NCBI GenBank assembly: GCA_030537915.1
Contig: JAUNUZ010000042.1
Location: forward strand, 1 to 10,717
Length of the DNA: 10,717 nucleotides
From: Micrococcales bacterium
GTDB lineage: Bacteria; Actinomycetota; Actinomycetes; Actinomycetales; Dermatophilaceae
Direction: 5' to 3'
Made by a program: the position numbers and the translations under genes. Below, in pieces: positions 1 to 6,455 of this stretch; position 1 is the first letter of the stretch, and the number at the start of each line of letters is the position of its first letter. The notes beneath the pieces are model-generated. The model did not search any database. It had not been told where the DNA came from and was given only the letters and a program-made list of their open reading frames with translations.

Positions 1-66
1 TTCCTTACCGGTCGTCCTGAACGCCTCGCCACCGGATGATCGCCTCGCACGGACGAATCAACCCCT

Positions 67-103
67 ACCCCGGTCCCGGGGTGGCCAGGGCGACGTGGCC
101 CTG
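67..103. terminator. pair of GC hairpins downstream of the permease
   Basis: Two adjacent inverted repeats are visible: ACCCCG-GTCC-CGGGGT at 67-82 and CAGGGC-GACGTG-GCCCTG at 86-103. Neither is followed by a T-tract on either strand, so they resemble the tail-less hairpins often proposed as terminators in high-GC actinobacteria. They could serve the leftward permease operon, an unseen rightward gene, or both. Random GC-rich sequence also forms such stems, so confidence is low. Confidence 0.3.
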
Positions 104-130
104 CCGGGTCCGGTACGGGGGCCGCCAGTC

Positions 131-146
131 GGCTCCTACGGGAGCC
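131..146 (-). terminator. hairpin directly after the permease stop codon
   Basis: On the minus strand the permease TGA (149-147) is followed with no gap by GGCTCC-CGTA-GGAGCC, a perfect 6-bp stem with a 4-nt loop. There is no downstream T-run, so it would be an I-shaped or tail-less hairpin rather than a classic rho-independent terminator. Its position at the very end of the ABC exporter operon supports a 3'-end role in termination or mRNA protection. Confidence 0.45.
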
Positions 147-1418
147 TCATTCTTGGACCTTGAGGGCCTGGCGCAGACTCAGGCGCCCGCCGGTCTGTAG
201 GAGGCTGCGGCGGTAGATCCGCTCGGCCAGCAGGATGAGCGCTGCGGCGCAGCCGAGGGTGATCGCCAGCGAGGCGATCGGCTCCCACCAGGCGGCGCTC
301 CCGTCCAGGAGGCGGGCCGGCATCGTGACGACGGAGGCGATTGGCACATAGGAGGCGATGACCTTCGTGGTGCCCGAGGCCATTATCCCCAGGAAGAGAG
401 CGCCGACCAGGAGCAGCGTCATCGGCATCGTCGTGGCTTGCAGGTCTTCGCTGCGGCTCGCGAGTGACCCGCAGACCGCCCAGACGCAGGCGAGGGCCAC
501 GAAGCCGACGAGGAAGAAAACCAGGAACCACGCCGACGGACCGGCCAGTCTAGGCAGGAACGAGCCGTACTGCGTGAAGCTCAGGCCGATGAGTGAGACC
601 CCGACGAAGAGGATCATCTGACCCAGGGCCAGCACCGAGTTGCCGAGCACCTTGCCGACGAGCAGCTGCCGGATCGGGATGGCGGTCGCGAGGATCTCGA
701 TGATCCGCGACTGCTTCTCCTCGACGACGCTCGTGGCGATCGCCATACCGAACATCAGCGAGGCGAAGTAGAAGAGCATCGCGAAGACGAAACCCGCGAT
801 CTGGGCGATCGTGTCGCCTTCTGAATCAGTCTGGCCCTGCAGGGCGTCGACGCGCATCTGGCTACCGGCGGCCAGACGGTCCATCGAAGTGCCGGCCGCC
901 TTGGCGTTAGCGACGAGGACGTGCTGATTCACCGCCGAACCGATCGTCGCTTGGAGCTGGCCGCCGGGTTCGTCCTTGCCGGTGAGCACCCAGGCGCCGC
1001 CCTGCTCGTGCAGCCAGGCATCGGCGCTACCGTCCGCCAGGGCCGCGCGGGCCGCGGCGTCGTCGGCCGCCGGGGTGGCTTCGATGGACGTGCTCGACAG
1101 TCCCGGGATGCCGGACGATCCCGTCGACTGCACGATCTGGGTGGCCGCGGGCGTGGAGACCGCGACGCGCGTCGTCGACGTCGTGCTCGCCATGAAGGCC
1201 TGGAAGGCGAAGACGCCCACCAGGAGGACAAGCGTGAAGCCGGTGGAGATGAGGAAGTTCTTGTCGGTCAGCCGGGCGACTATCTCGCGGGTGGCCACGA
1301 TCGGCCAGGCCGCGCGGCCGTGCTCGCCTCCCGAGGGCGCCCGCGATCCGGTCGGCCGCGAGGCGATGCTGCCACGGTTGGGATCCTTGCCGGCCGAACG
1401 GGTGTCGATGATGCTCAT
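147..1418 (-). CDS. ABC-2 family (NatB-like) ABC transporter permease
   Basis: This is a 423-residue membrane subunit of an ABC exporter, partner of the ATPase immediately upstream. The N-terminal ~50 residues are polar and cytoplasmic, followed by TM1 at about 57-75 and a large Ala/Thr/Ser-rich extracytoplasmic domain (about 76-205). Five or six helices follow at about 206-229, 259-280, 297-318, 331-347 and 381-398. The cytoplasmic stretch EEKQSRIIEILATAI (233-247) matches the conserved EEKxSRIxEIL segment of NatB-type ABC-2 permeases and supports the family call. The ATG at 1418 overlaps the ATPase stop as ATGA, implying translational coupling, so the frameshift in the ATPase gene would probably reduce its expression. 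Length and fold are normal and the frame is intact. NatB-like proteins export sodium, peptides or drugs in known cases; the substrate here cannot be assigned. Confidence 0.9.
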   Translation of the reverse strand: MSIIDTRSAGKDPNRGSIASRPTGSRAPSGGEHGRAAWPIVATREIVARLTDKNFLISTGFTLVLLVGVFAFQAFMASTTSTTRVAVSTPAATQIVQSTGSSGIPGLSSTSIEATPAADDAAARAALADGSADAWLHEQGGAWVLTGKDEPGGQLQATIGSAVNQHVLVANAKAAGTSMDRLAAGSQMRVDALQGQTDSEGDTIAQIAGFVFAMLFYFASLMFGMAIATSVVEEKQSRIIEILATAIPIRQLLVGKVLGNSVLALGQMILFVGVSLIGLSFTQYGSFLPRLAGPSAWFLVFFLVGFVALACVWAVCGSLASRSEDLQATTMPMTLLLVGALFLGIMASGTTKVIASYVPIASVVTMPARLLDGSAAWWEPIASLAITLGCAAALILLAERIYRRSLLQTGGRLSLRQALKVQE

Positions 1419-2295
1419 GCCGTCACCTCACGGTAGATCTCGGACAGCGGCGGGACGATCGGCGCGTAGGAGCAGACGGTGCTGCGACGCAGCGCCTCCG
1501 CGAGGAGCTCACGCTCTGCGCCGGGGGTGAGGATCTCCAGGATCGCGGTCGACCCCTCGACGTCGGCGACGTGGATGCCGGGCCGGTCACGCGTCCAGCC
1601 GGCGTCGCTCGAGAGGACGAGCCGGTGCCGCACGGCGGCGCCCCCACGTAGTCCGTCGGGCGTCCCGGCCGCGACGACCCGTCCGTCGGAGAGGATGACG
1701 AGGGTGTCGCAAAGGCGGTCCACGAGGTCCAGCTGGTGGGAAGAGAAGAGGATCGGCACGCCCCGCCTGGTGTGCTCGCGCAACACGTCGGCCATCTGGT
1801 CGACGGCGGCGGGGTCGAGGCCGGAGAACGGCTCGTCGAGGACGAGGAGCGTGGGTGCGGCCATGACGGCGGCGATGATCTGGACCCGCTGCTGGTTGCC
1901 GAGCGACAGCTTCTCGACATGGTCCTTGGCGCGATCGGCGAGGCCGAACCGCTCGAGGTGCTCCATCGCCGAGGCGCGCGCGTTCACCTGGCTCATCCCG
2001 TGCAGCCGCCCGAGGTAGACGAGCTGATCGATGATCCGCTGCTTGGGGTAGAGACCGCGCTCCTCCGGCATGTAGCCGAGGTCCGGCGGTTGGCTGCCGT
2101 CACCGGGCGGCCATCCAGGAAGATCTCCCCGCCATGAATGGCAAGGACACCCATGATCATCCGCATCGTCGTCGTCTTGCCCGCGCCGTTGCCGCCGACG
2201 AAGCCGACGAGCGCGCCGTCCGGCACGTCGAAGCTCACGGCGTCCACGGCCGTGTGCCCCCCGAACCGTCTGGTCAATCGGTCTACCTGCAGCAC
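1415..2295 (-). pseudogene. ABC transporter ATP-binding protein (NatA-like), apparent -1 frameshift
   Basis: This encodes the ATPase of an exporter, but in two frames. Frame one begins at GTG 2295 (V-L-Q-V-D), preceded by AGGGGAG with 6-nt spacing, and carries Walker A GGNGAGKTT and the text up to AANRR. Frame two resumes with LGYMPEERGLYPK and holds the signature LSLGNQQ, Walker B LLVLDEP and H-loop SH, ending at 1415. The join lies at about 2080-2082 (cggacctcggc). One extra base there, for example ACC-CTC in place of ACCTC, gives a continuous protein of about 293 residues, typical for NatA-like ATPases. The YMPEERGLYP stretch is characteristic of this subfamily. As written, frame one stops at 1993 with scrambled sequence, and frame two lacks Walker A, so neither product could hydrolyse ATP. 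Domain-wide conservation on both sides argues for a very recent lesion or a homopolymer sequencing error. It overlaps the permease by ATGA. Confidence 0.85.
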
Positions 2296-2604
2296 AGCAA
2301 TCTCCCCTAACTGTGGTCGCGGCTGGTGTTTGAGGTCCAGCATCGCCTTCGACGCTAGTGAACGCGTCATCCCGGCGGATCAGCCCCGCGGCGGAGTTCC
2401 GCGGCCAAGTCCTGACACCCCGTCGCGGCACACCATCGCGTCCTCAGCCGCGCGGATGAGCTCGCAGCCCCCTCGGCTGGACACCACCCATCCCCCTGCG
2501 TCGCGGGCTGAGGTGCGGGCGAGGACTCGACGCTGGATCTTCGAGCCAACATCAGTCGTCGCCAAGAGCGGCGGCGTGTGCGGCAGGTGGAAACGGCGTC
2601 TGGA
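2296..2604. other. 309-bp gap between response regulator and ABC ATPase genes
   Basis: No convincing gene is present. A TTG-initiated 61-codon minus frame (2565-2380) has no ribosome binding site and no recognisable domain. On the minus strand a weak promoter-like pair, TTGGCG (2565-2560) and GAAGAT (2542-2537) with a 17-bp spacer, could drive the ABC genes with a leader of about 235 nt. An inverted repeat CCGCGG-N7-CCGCGG sits at 2386-2404. The size of the gap, compared with the overlaps on either side, suggests the ABC pair has its own promoter, possibly the target of the adjacent response regulator. No direct or inverted binding-site pair stands out enough to name. Confidence 0.4.
2302..2308 (-). 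promoter_or_regulatory. ribosome binding site fixing the ABC ATPase start
   Basis: On the minus strand AGGGGAG lies 6 nt before GTG 2295. The frame is also open upstream to an ATG at 2370, but the 25 added residues match nothing in ABC ATPases and that ATG has no purine-rich site. GTG 2295 places the usual beta-strand LQVDRLTRRFG at the very N-terminus, as in the family. Confidence 0.6.
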
Positions 2605-3447
2605 CTAATCCGCCGGGTGGGCCAGGCGGGCTTCGTAGGCGAAGACGACCGCCTGGACACGGTCGCGCAGATGCAGCTTGGCCAGACAGTTCGAGACATG
2701 GGTCTTGATGGTCGCTTCGCCGAGGAAGAGCTCGCGCGCGATCTCGGCGTTGGACAGGCCCCTGGCGATGAGGTCGAGGACCTCGCGCTCCCGCTCCGTG
2801 AGCCTGGCCAGCGCCTCCTCATGGGCCTCGGCACGGGCGGCGGAGCCACCGGGCCGTCTCGGCGCCCCAGCGACGCTCCGCTCGGGCGTGTGCTCGCCCG
2901 GGTGCTCGAGCGCGGCCCTCGGCGAACCGGGCGAGGCATCGTGAGCGCTCACCATCGCGGCGATGACGCGCCGGGTGACCTCCGGCGCGAGCAGCGCGTG
3001 CCCGTGCCCCACGGCGCGCACGGCGTCGACGAGTTGCTCGGGCTCGCAGTTCTTCAGGAGGAAGCCGCTCGCCCCGGCCTGCAGCCCGGCGAAGAGGTAG
3101 TCGTCCCGGTCGAAGGTCGTCAGGATGATGACCTTGGCGAGGTCGGCGACGACGATCTGCCGGGTCGCCTCGATACCGTTCAGGACCGGCATCTGCACAT
3201 CCATGAGCACGACGTCCGGCCTCAGCACGCGCGCGCGTTCGACGGCCTCCAGCCCGTCTGAGGCCTCCCCCACGACCTCGATATCGTCTTCGACGGACAG
3301 CATGAGTGCGAAGCCGGAGCGGATGAGCCGTTGGTCATCGACCAGGAGGACCTTCAGCGGACCGGCGGGCCCTGCGCCATCGACGGCGGCCCCCTCCCGG
3401 CCCCCCTCGGCGGGGACGGCGTCGCCAGAGCCCGGACCGGCCCTCAC
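2605..3447 (-). CDS. NarL/LuxR-family two-component response regulator
   Basis: This is the 280-residue transcriptional output partner of the kinase just upstream. The receiver domain spans about 31-150, with acidic pocket D37-D38 in LLVDDQ, phosphoacceptor D83 in PDVVLMDVQMP, switch T110/T111 and lysine K132 in GFLLKN. The C-terminal LuxR helix-turn-helix is at about 213-275 (LTEREREVLDLIARGLSNAEIA and following, ending near VVFAYEA). The start is GTG 3447, overlapping the kinase stop as GTGA, with AGGTGA 4 nt before it. No closer ATG or GTG precedes the receiver domain, so the protein has about 30 extra Gly/Ala/Pro-rich N-terminal residues. The inter-domain linker (about 165-212) is also long and Pro/Ala/Gly-rich, compared with the short linker usual in this family. 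On phosphorylation it should dimerise and bind promoter DNA. The ABC pair downstream is a likely but unproven target. Confidence 0.92.
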   Translation of the reverse strand: MRAGPGSGDAVPAEGGREGAAVDGAGPAGPLKVLLVDDQRLIRSGFALMLSVEDDIEVVGEASDGLEAVERARVLRPDVVLMDVQMPVLNGIEATRQIVVADLAKVIILTTFDRDDYLFAGLQAGASGFLLKNCEPEQLVDAVRAVGHGHALLAPEVTRRVIAAMVSAHDASPGSPRAALEHPGEHTPERSVAGAPRRPGGSAARAEAHEEALARLTEREREVLDLIARGLSNAEIARELFLGEATIKTHVSNCLAKLHLRDRVQAVVFAYEARLAHPAD

Positions 3448-4853
3448 GAGGTCACCTGCCCGCCCGGCACGGCGCTGAGCACCTCGGCGGACCGGTTCTG
3501 CGGTAGCGGGAATCGCACCCGCACACGGTAACCACCAGCCAACCGCGGTCCGGTCTCGACCGTGCCGCGGTGCGAGGCGATCCGCTCGCGCATCCCCAGC
3601 TGTCCCAGGCCCGTGCCCGACGTCGATCCGAGCGGGCGACCGTTGTCGACGACCTCGGCCTCGACATAGCCACCGCACCCGCCCTGGGCCTGGACGGCAG
3701 CTGCCTTCGATCTGCGGACGCGCACGACGACACCCACCCGGTTCGCGCTGGAGTGTCGCCGCACGTTGGCCAGCGCCTCCTGCACGATCCGGTAGAGGGA
3801 GAGCGCCATGGGGGCGGGCACGTCGTCGGCGGCGCCGCTGGGCTCTTCGACGAGTTCGTAGCCGACCGCGAAGCCCGGGGATCGCGCGTGCTCGACAAGA
3901 GCAGCCAACTCCCCGATGCCAGGACCGGGCTCGCGCGATGCGCTCTGCGCGTCAGCGCCGCTACGCAGCGTGCCGAGCAGCGCGCGCATCTCACCGACGG
4001 CCTGGCGGGAGGCATTCTCGATATTGCCCAGCGCCTGCGCGGCGGCCTCCGGGCGCTTGGTGAGCACCCGCCGCGCGGCGGCGGCCTGCACGCCGATGAC
4101 CGAGACGTGGTGCGCAACGACATCGTGCAGCTCCCGCGCGATACGCAGCCGCTCCTGCACGACGGCGTGATCGGCCAGTTCCGAAGCCTGCGCGGCGATC
4201 GTCTCGGCCTGCTCGACGATGAGAGCGGAGCGCCGCGCCGATCGCCAGGCGTTCTGCCCGAGCAGGATCGCGCCGCCGAAGAAGACGACGTTGATGAGCA
4301 CCGAATAGAAGACCCAGGCGACCGCCGGCGACATCAGGCCGGCCGCGCCATGCTTGGTGGCGTCCTGGGTCATCTTCGCGATCGAGTTGCCGAGCGAAAA
4401 GTCCCAGGCCAGCCACCCGCTCATGAAGACGAGGACCCCACCGATGACGACGATGAGCGCCCGCCGGTCGCGCGCCCACGCGACCCCGGAGTAGAGCCCG
4501 AAGAAGCACAGGAACTGGAAGACCAGCTGGTAGGCGATGCTCGGCAGGAGCACGGCCACCGCGAAGAAGTGCGCCTGGCTCGCAACCGCCACGCTCAGCG
4601 GGAAGCGGCGCCGCACGAGCAGCGGCACGAGTCCCACGAGGACGAGGCCGTACTGCTGCCAGACCGCCAGGTCGACGCCGTCGAACAGGCCGAGGCTGCG
4701 GACCAGCTCGAGCGTGCAGACCGCCAGCACCGCGAACACACCCGCGATTCGGGCGTCCTCGACGAACTGCCGCGGCCCGGGCTGCCGCTCCCACGGCTCG
4801 TCGACGCCGAGCAGAGCCCCGAACCGCTCCCCGCGCTGGGACCAGCTACTCAT
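3444..4853 (-). CDS. NarL-type (HisKA_3) sensor histidine kinase
   Basis: This is a 469-residue membrane sensor kinase. About six hydrophobic helices occupy residues 38-198 (near 38-58, 66-81, 86-107, 110-125, 131-150 and 175-198) with short loops and no large extracellular domain, so it probably senses something in or at the membrane. A coiled segment (about 203-235) leads to the HisKA_3 dimerisation helix, with phospho-acceptor H243 in ELHDVVAHH. The HATPase domain follows, with N-box QEALANVRRH (N363), G1 box VDNGRP (402-407) and G2 box GTGLGQLGMRERI. An Ala/Gly/Gln-rich insert (about 382-397) separates N and G1 boxes. The start is ATG 4853, preceded by AGGAGG at 4863-4858 with 4-nt spacing. 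It lies 94 bp after serS, and a TACGGT at 4900-4895 might be a -10, though no -35 is evident. It overlaps the regulator gene by GTGA, and the two form one transcription unit. Confidence 0.92.
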   Translation of the reverse strand: MSSWSQRGERFGALLGVDEPWERQPGPRQFVEDARIAGVFAVLAVCTLELVRSLGLFDGVDLAVWQQYGLVLVGLVPLLVRRRFPLSVAVASQAHFFAVAVLLPSIAYQLVFQFLCFFGLYSGVAWARDRRALIVVIGGVLVFMSGWLAWDFSLGNSIAKMTQDATKHGAAGLMSPAVAWVFYSVLINVVFFGGAILLGQNAWRSARRSALIVEQAETIAAQASELADHAVVQERLRIARELHDVVAHHVSVIGVQAAAARRVLTKRPEAAAQALGNIENASRQAVGEMRALLGTLRSGADAQSASREPGPGIGELAALVEHARSPGFAVGYELVEEPSGAADDVPAPMALSLYRIVQEALANVRRHSSANRVGVVVRVRRSKAAAVQAQGGCGGYVEAEVVDNGRPLGSTSGTGLGQLGMRERIASHRGTVETGPRLAGGYRVRVRFPLPQNRSAEVLSAVPGGQVTS

Positions 4854-4947
4854 GACCCCTCCTGACCACTGCCCGATCGTGCTCTGGCACGGCAACCGTA
4901 GGCGGACCCGGACTACCGGCGCCTCCCCCGCAGGATGGAGGGGCAGC

Positions 4948-6282
4948 TCAGCGCGCCCCGGGCACGAGGCGGTCCGTGCGCAGATAGGGCCGCAGAGCTG
5001 CGGGCACGACGACGGAGCCGTCGGCCTGCTGGTGGTTCTCCAGGATCGCCACGAGCCAACGCGTCGTGGCCAGCGTGCCGTTGAGCGTCGCGACAACGCT
5101 GGTGACGCCTTCGGCCTTCTCCCGGATGCCGAGCCGGCGCGCCTGGAAGGTCGTGCAATTGGACGTCGAGGTCAGCTCGCGGTACTTGTCCTGGGTGGGC
5201 ACCCAGCCCTCGCAGTCGAACTTGCGGGCTGCGGGCCCGCCAAGGTCGCCGGCAGCGATGTCGATGACGCGGTACGGAATCTCCATGAGATCCAGCATCG
5301 CCCGCTCGTGCCCAAGCAGCGCCGCGTGTTCCGTGACCGCGTCCCCGGGCCGGCAGTAGACGAACATCTCGACCTTCTGGAACTGGTGCACCCGGATGAT
5401 GCCGCGCGTGTCCCTGCCGTAGCTGCCAGCCTCACGCCGATAGCACGTGGAGCACGCTGTGTAGCGTTTGGGGCCGCTGGAGAGATCGAGGATCTCGTCC
5501 GTGTGCAGCCCGGCGAGGGCGACCTCGGAGGTCCCGGTCAGATAAAGCTCATCGGTGCCCAGCTTGTAGACCTCATCGGCGTGCGTATCGAGGAAACCGG
5601 CGCCCTCCATCGTGTGGTGGTTGACCAACGTCGGCACCCCGAGCTGCGTGAACCCGGCGTCGTAGGCCCGATCCAGCGCGAGGTTGAGCATGGCCTGCTC
5701 CAGTCGCACGCCCTGACCCATGAGGTAGTAGAACCGCGACTCCGCAACCTTGGCGCCGCGGGCCAGGTCAAGCCCGCCGAGCCCCTCCAGGAGCTCGACG
5801 TGGTCTCGGGGCTCGAAGCCTTCGGCCCTGAAATCGCGCGGGGTGCCGACGGTCTCGAGCACCTTGAAGTCGTCCTCACCACCAACCGGCACACCCTCCA
5901 GGGCGACATTGCCGATGCGACGAATAAGCGTGTTCAGCTGCGCCTCGGCCTCGTTCCGACCCGCATCGAGGTCTTTGACCCGAGCTGACAACTGGGTGCC
6001 CGCGGCGCGCGCCTGGTCGACCTCGGCCTGCAGCCTCAGCAGGTCGCCTCCACCGGCGGGCTGTGCCTGCTTCTGGGCCTGCCGCAACCGGCCCATGAGC
6101 GAACCCATCGCCTTGTTGGCGCGGTTCTGCTCCGCCTTGAGCGCCTCGTATTCCGACAGGGCGCTGCGCCGCTGCTCGTCTGCCGCGAGGACGGCGTCAA
6201 CCACCGCCTCGTCCTCACCGCGGGCGCGCTGCGAGACGCGCACCAGCTCGGGGTCCTCACGAAGCACCTTGATGTCGATCAC
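4948..6282 (-). CDS. serS: seryl-tRNA synthetase
   Basis: This 444-residue class II aminoacyl-tRNA synthetase charges tRNA-Ser (and tRNA-Sec where present) with serine in the cytoplasm. The N-terminal helical arm (about 1-115, [15 protein letters not shown] then a long charged coiled coil) is the tRNA-binding domain. The catalytic core has motif 1 around [12 protein letters not shown] (210-221), the serine/ATP pocket TGTSEVAL (249-256), motif 2 from [14 protein letters not shown] to QFQKVE (281-305) and motif 3 [20 protein letters not shown] (399-418). Its length fits bacterial SerRS. The GTG start at 6282 has no Shine-Dalgarno sequence. Instead TAACCT lies 6 nt before it, which implies a leaderless mRNA and leaves no room for a T-box or other leader control. 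It is divergent from the lipid kinase gene and followed by the two-component genes. Confidence 0.97.
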   Translation of the reverse strand: MIDIKVLREDPELVRVSQRARGEDEAVVDAVLAADEQRRSALSEYEALKAEQNRANKAMGSLMGRLRQAQKQAQPAGGGDLLRLQAEVDQARAAGTQLSARVKDLDAGRNEAEAQLNTLIRRIGNVALEGVPVGGEDDFKVLETVGTPRDFRAEGFEPRDHVELLEGLGGLDLARGAKVAESRFYYLMGQGVRLEQAMLNLALDRAYDAGFTQLGVPTLVNHHTMEGAGFLDTHADEVYKLGTDELYLTGTSEVALAGLHTDEILDLSSGPKRYTACSTCYRREAGSYGRDTRGIIRVHQFQKVEMFVYCRPGDAVTEHAALLGHERAMLDLMEIPYRVIDIAAGDLGGPAARKFDCEGWVPTQDKYRELTSTSNCTTFQARRLGIREKAEGVTSVVATLNGTLATTRWLVAILENHQQADGSVVVPAALRPYLRTDRLVPGAR

Positions 6283-6288
6283 CCCTGT

Positions 6289-6294
6289 AGGTTA
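6289..6294 (-). promoter_or_regulatory. -10 element of a predicted leaderless serS promoter
   Basis: The minus strand reads TAACCT-ACAGGG-GTG, a TANNNT hexamer with exactly 6 nt to the start codon. Transcription starts about 7 nt after a -10, which puts the first mRNA base on the G of the serS GTG. No Shine-Dalgarno is present. The -35 region is poor (TCGGTC at 17-bp spacing), as is common for actinobacterial -10-driven promoters. Confidence 0.5.
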
Positions 6295-6403
6295 CCGGCG
6301 GACTTAGTCCAGACCGAATTCCATCCTCGCAGTGAGCAGGCCGCGCCCGGTCGTCGTCACAGCCGCCCGGCACGCGGACGCACACCGGTATCGACCCAGG
6401 CCA

Positions 6404-6428
6404 GCGTGGGTGCACGCGCGGCTCACCC
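6404..6428. repeat. overlapping inverted repeats in the serS/lipid-kinase divergent region
   Basis: GCGTG-GGTG-CACGC (6404-6417) is a 5-bp stem, and GGGTG-N11-CACCC (6408-6428) overlaps it and runs into the weak -35 region of the rightward promoter. They could be an operator or chance GC-rich symmetry. The rest of the 173-bp intergenic region shows no gene. Confidence 0.2.
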
Positions 6429-6443
6429 CGGGCGAACCAGCGG

Positions 6444-6449
6444 TACGGT
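6444..6449 (+). promoter_or_regulatory. -10 element of a predicted leaderless lipid-kinase promoter
   Basis: The plus strand reads TACGGT-CTAGAG-GTG, again a TANNNT hexamer with 6 nt to the start codon, so the predicted first transcribed base is the G of GTG 6456. There is no properly spaced Shine-Dalgarno sequence; the AGAGG abuts the GTG. A weak -35 candidate, CTCACC (6422-6427), lies 16 bp upstream. Confidence 0.5.
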
Positions 6450-6455
6450 CTAGAG

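Larger units (their letters stand above)
1..146. other. left-edge non-coding stretch, possibly with the tail of a rightward gene
   Basis: No complete gene lies here. The plus-strand frame starting at base 1 is open for 12 codons and stops with TGA at 37-39, so it could be the last residues of a gene entering from the left, but nothing identifies it. The rest holds three GC-rich inverted repeats (67-82, 86-103, 131-146), which would suit a terminator zone between converging genes. The plus-strand frame starting at base 2 stays open beyond this stretch into the permease gene and is not convincing as coding. Confidence 0.4.

Noticed and set aside
2380..2565. 61-codon minus-strand frame in the gap between regulator and ABC genes
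   Set aside because: It has a TTG start without a ribosome binding site and no signal peptide, helix or domain. Open frames of this length are common by chance at this GC content.
3570..4865. Long plus-strand open frame (431 codons) opposite the sensor kinase
   Set aside because: Its translation is Arg/Asp/His-rich low-complexity text with no domain, as expected for the antisense of a GC-rich gene. The minus frame carries all kinase motifs.
4854..4947. Terminator between serS and the kinase gene
   Set aside because: Only a CCTCC/GGAGG pairing with mismatched flanks is present, which is too weak to call. serS transcripts may read into the two-component genes.
4537..5988. Plus-strand open frame of 483 codons opposite serS and the kinase start
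   Set aside because: It spans two unrelated minus-strand genes and their gap, and has no recognisable domain. It is an antisense shadow.
6283..6455. Possible T-box or other leader riboswitch for serS
   Set aside because: The serS -10 box lies 6 nt from the start codon, leaving no leader RNA, and no T-box consensus element is visible upstream.
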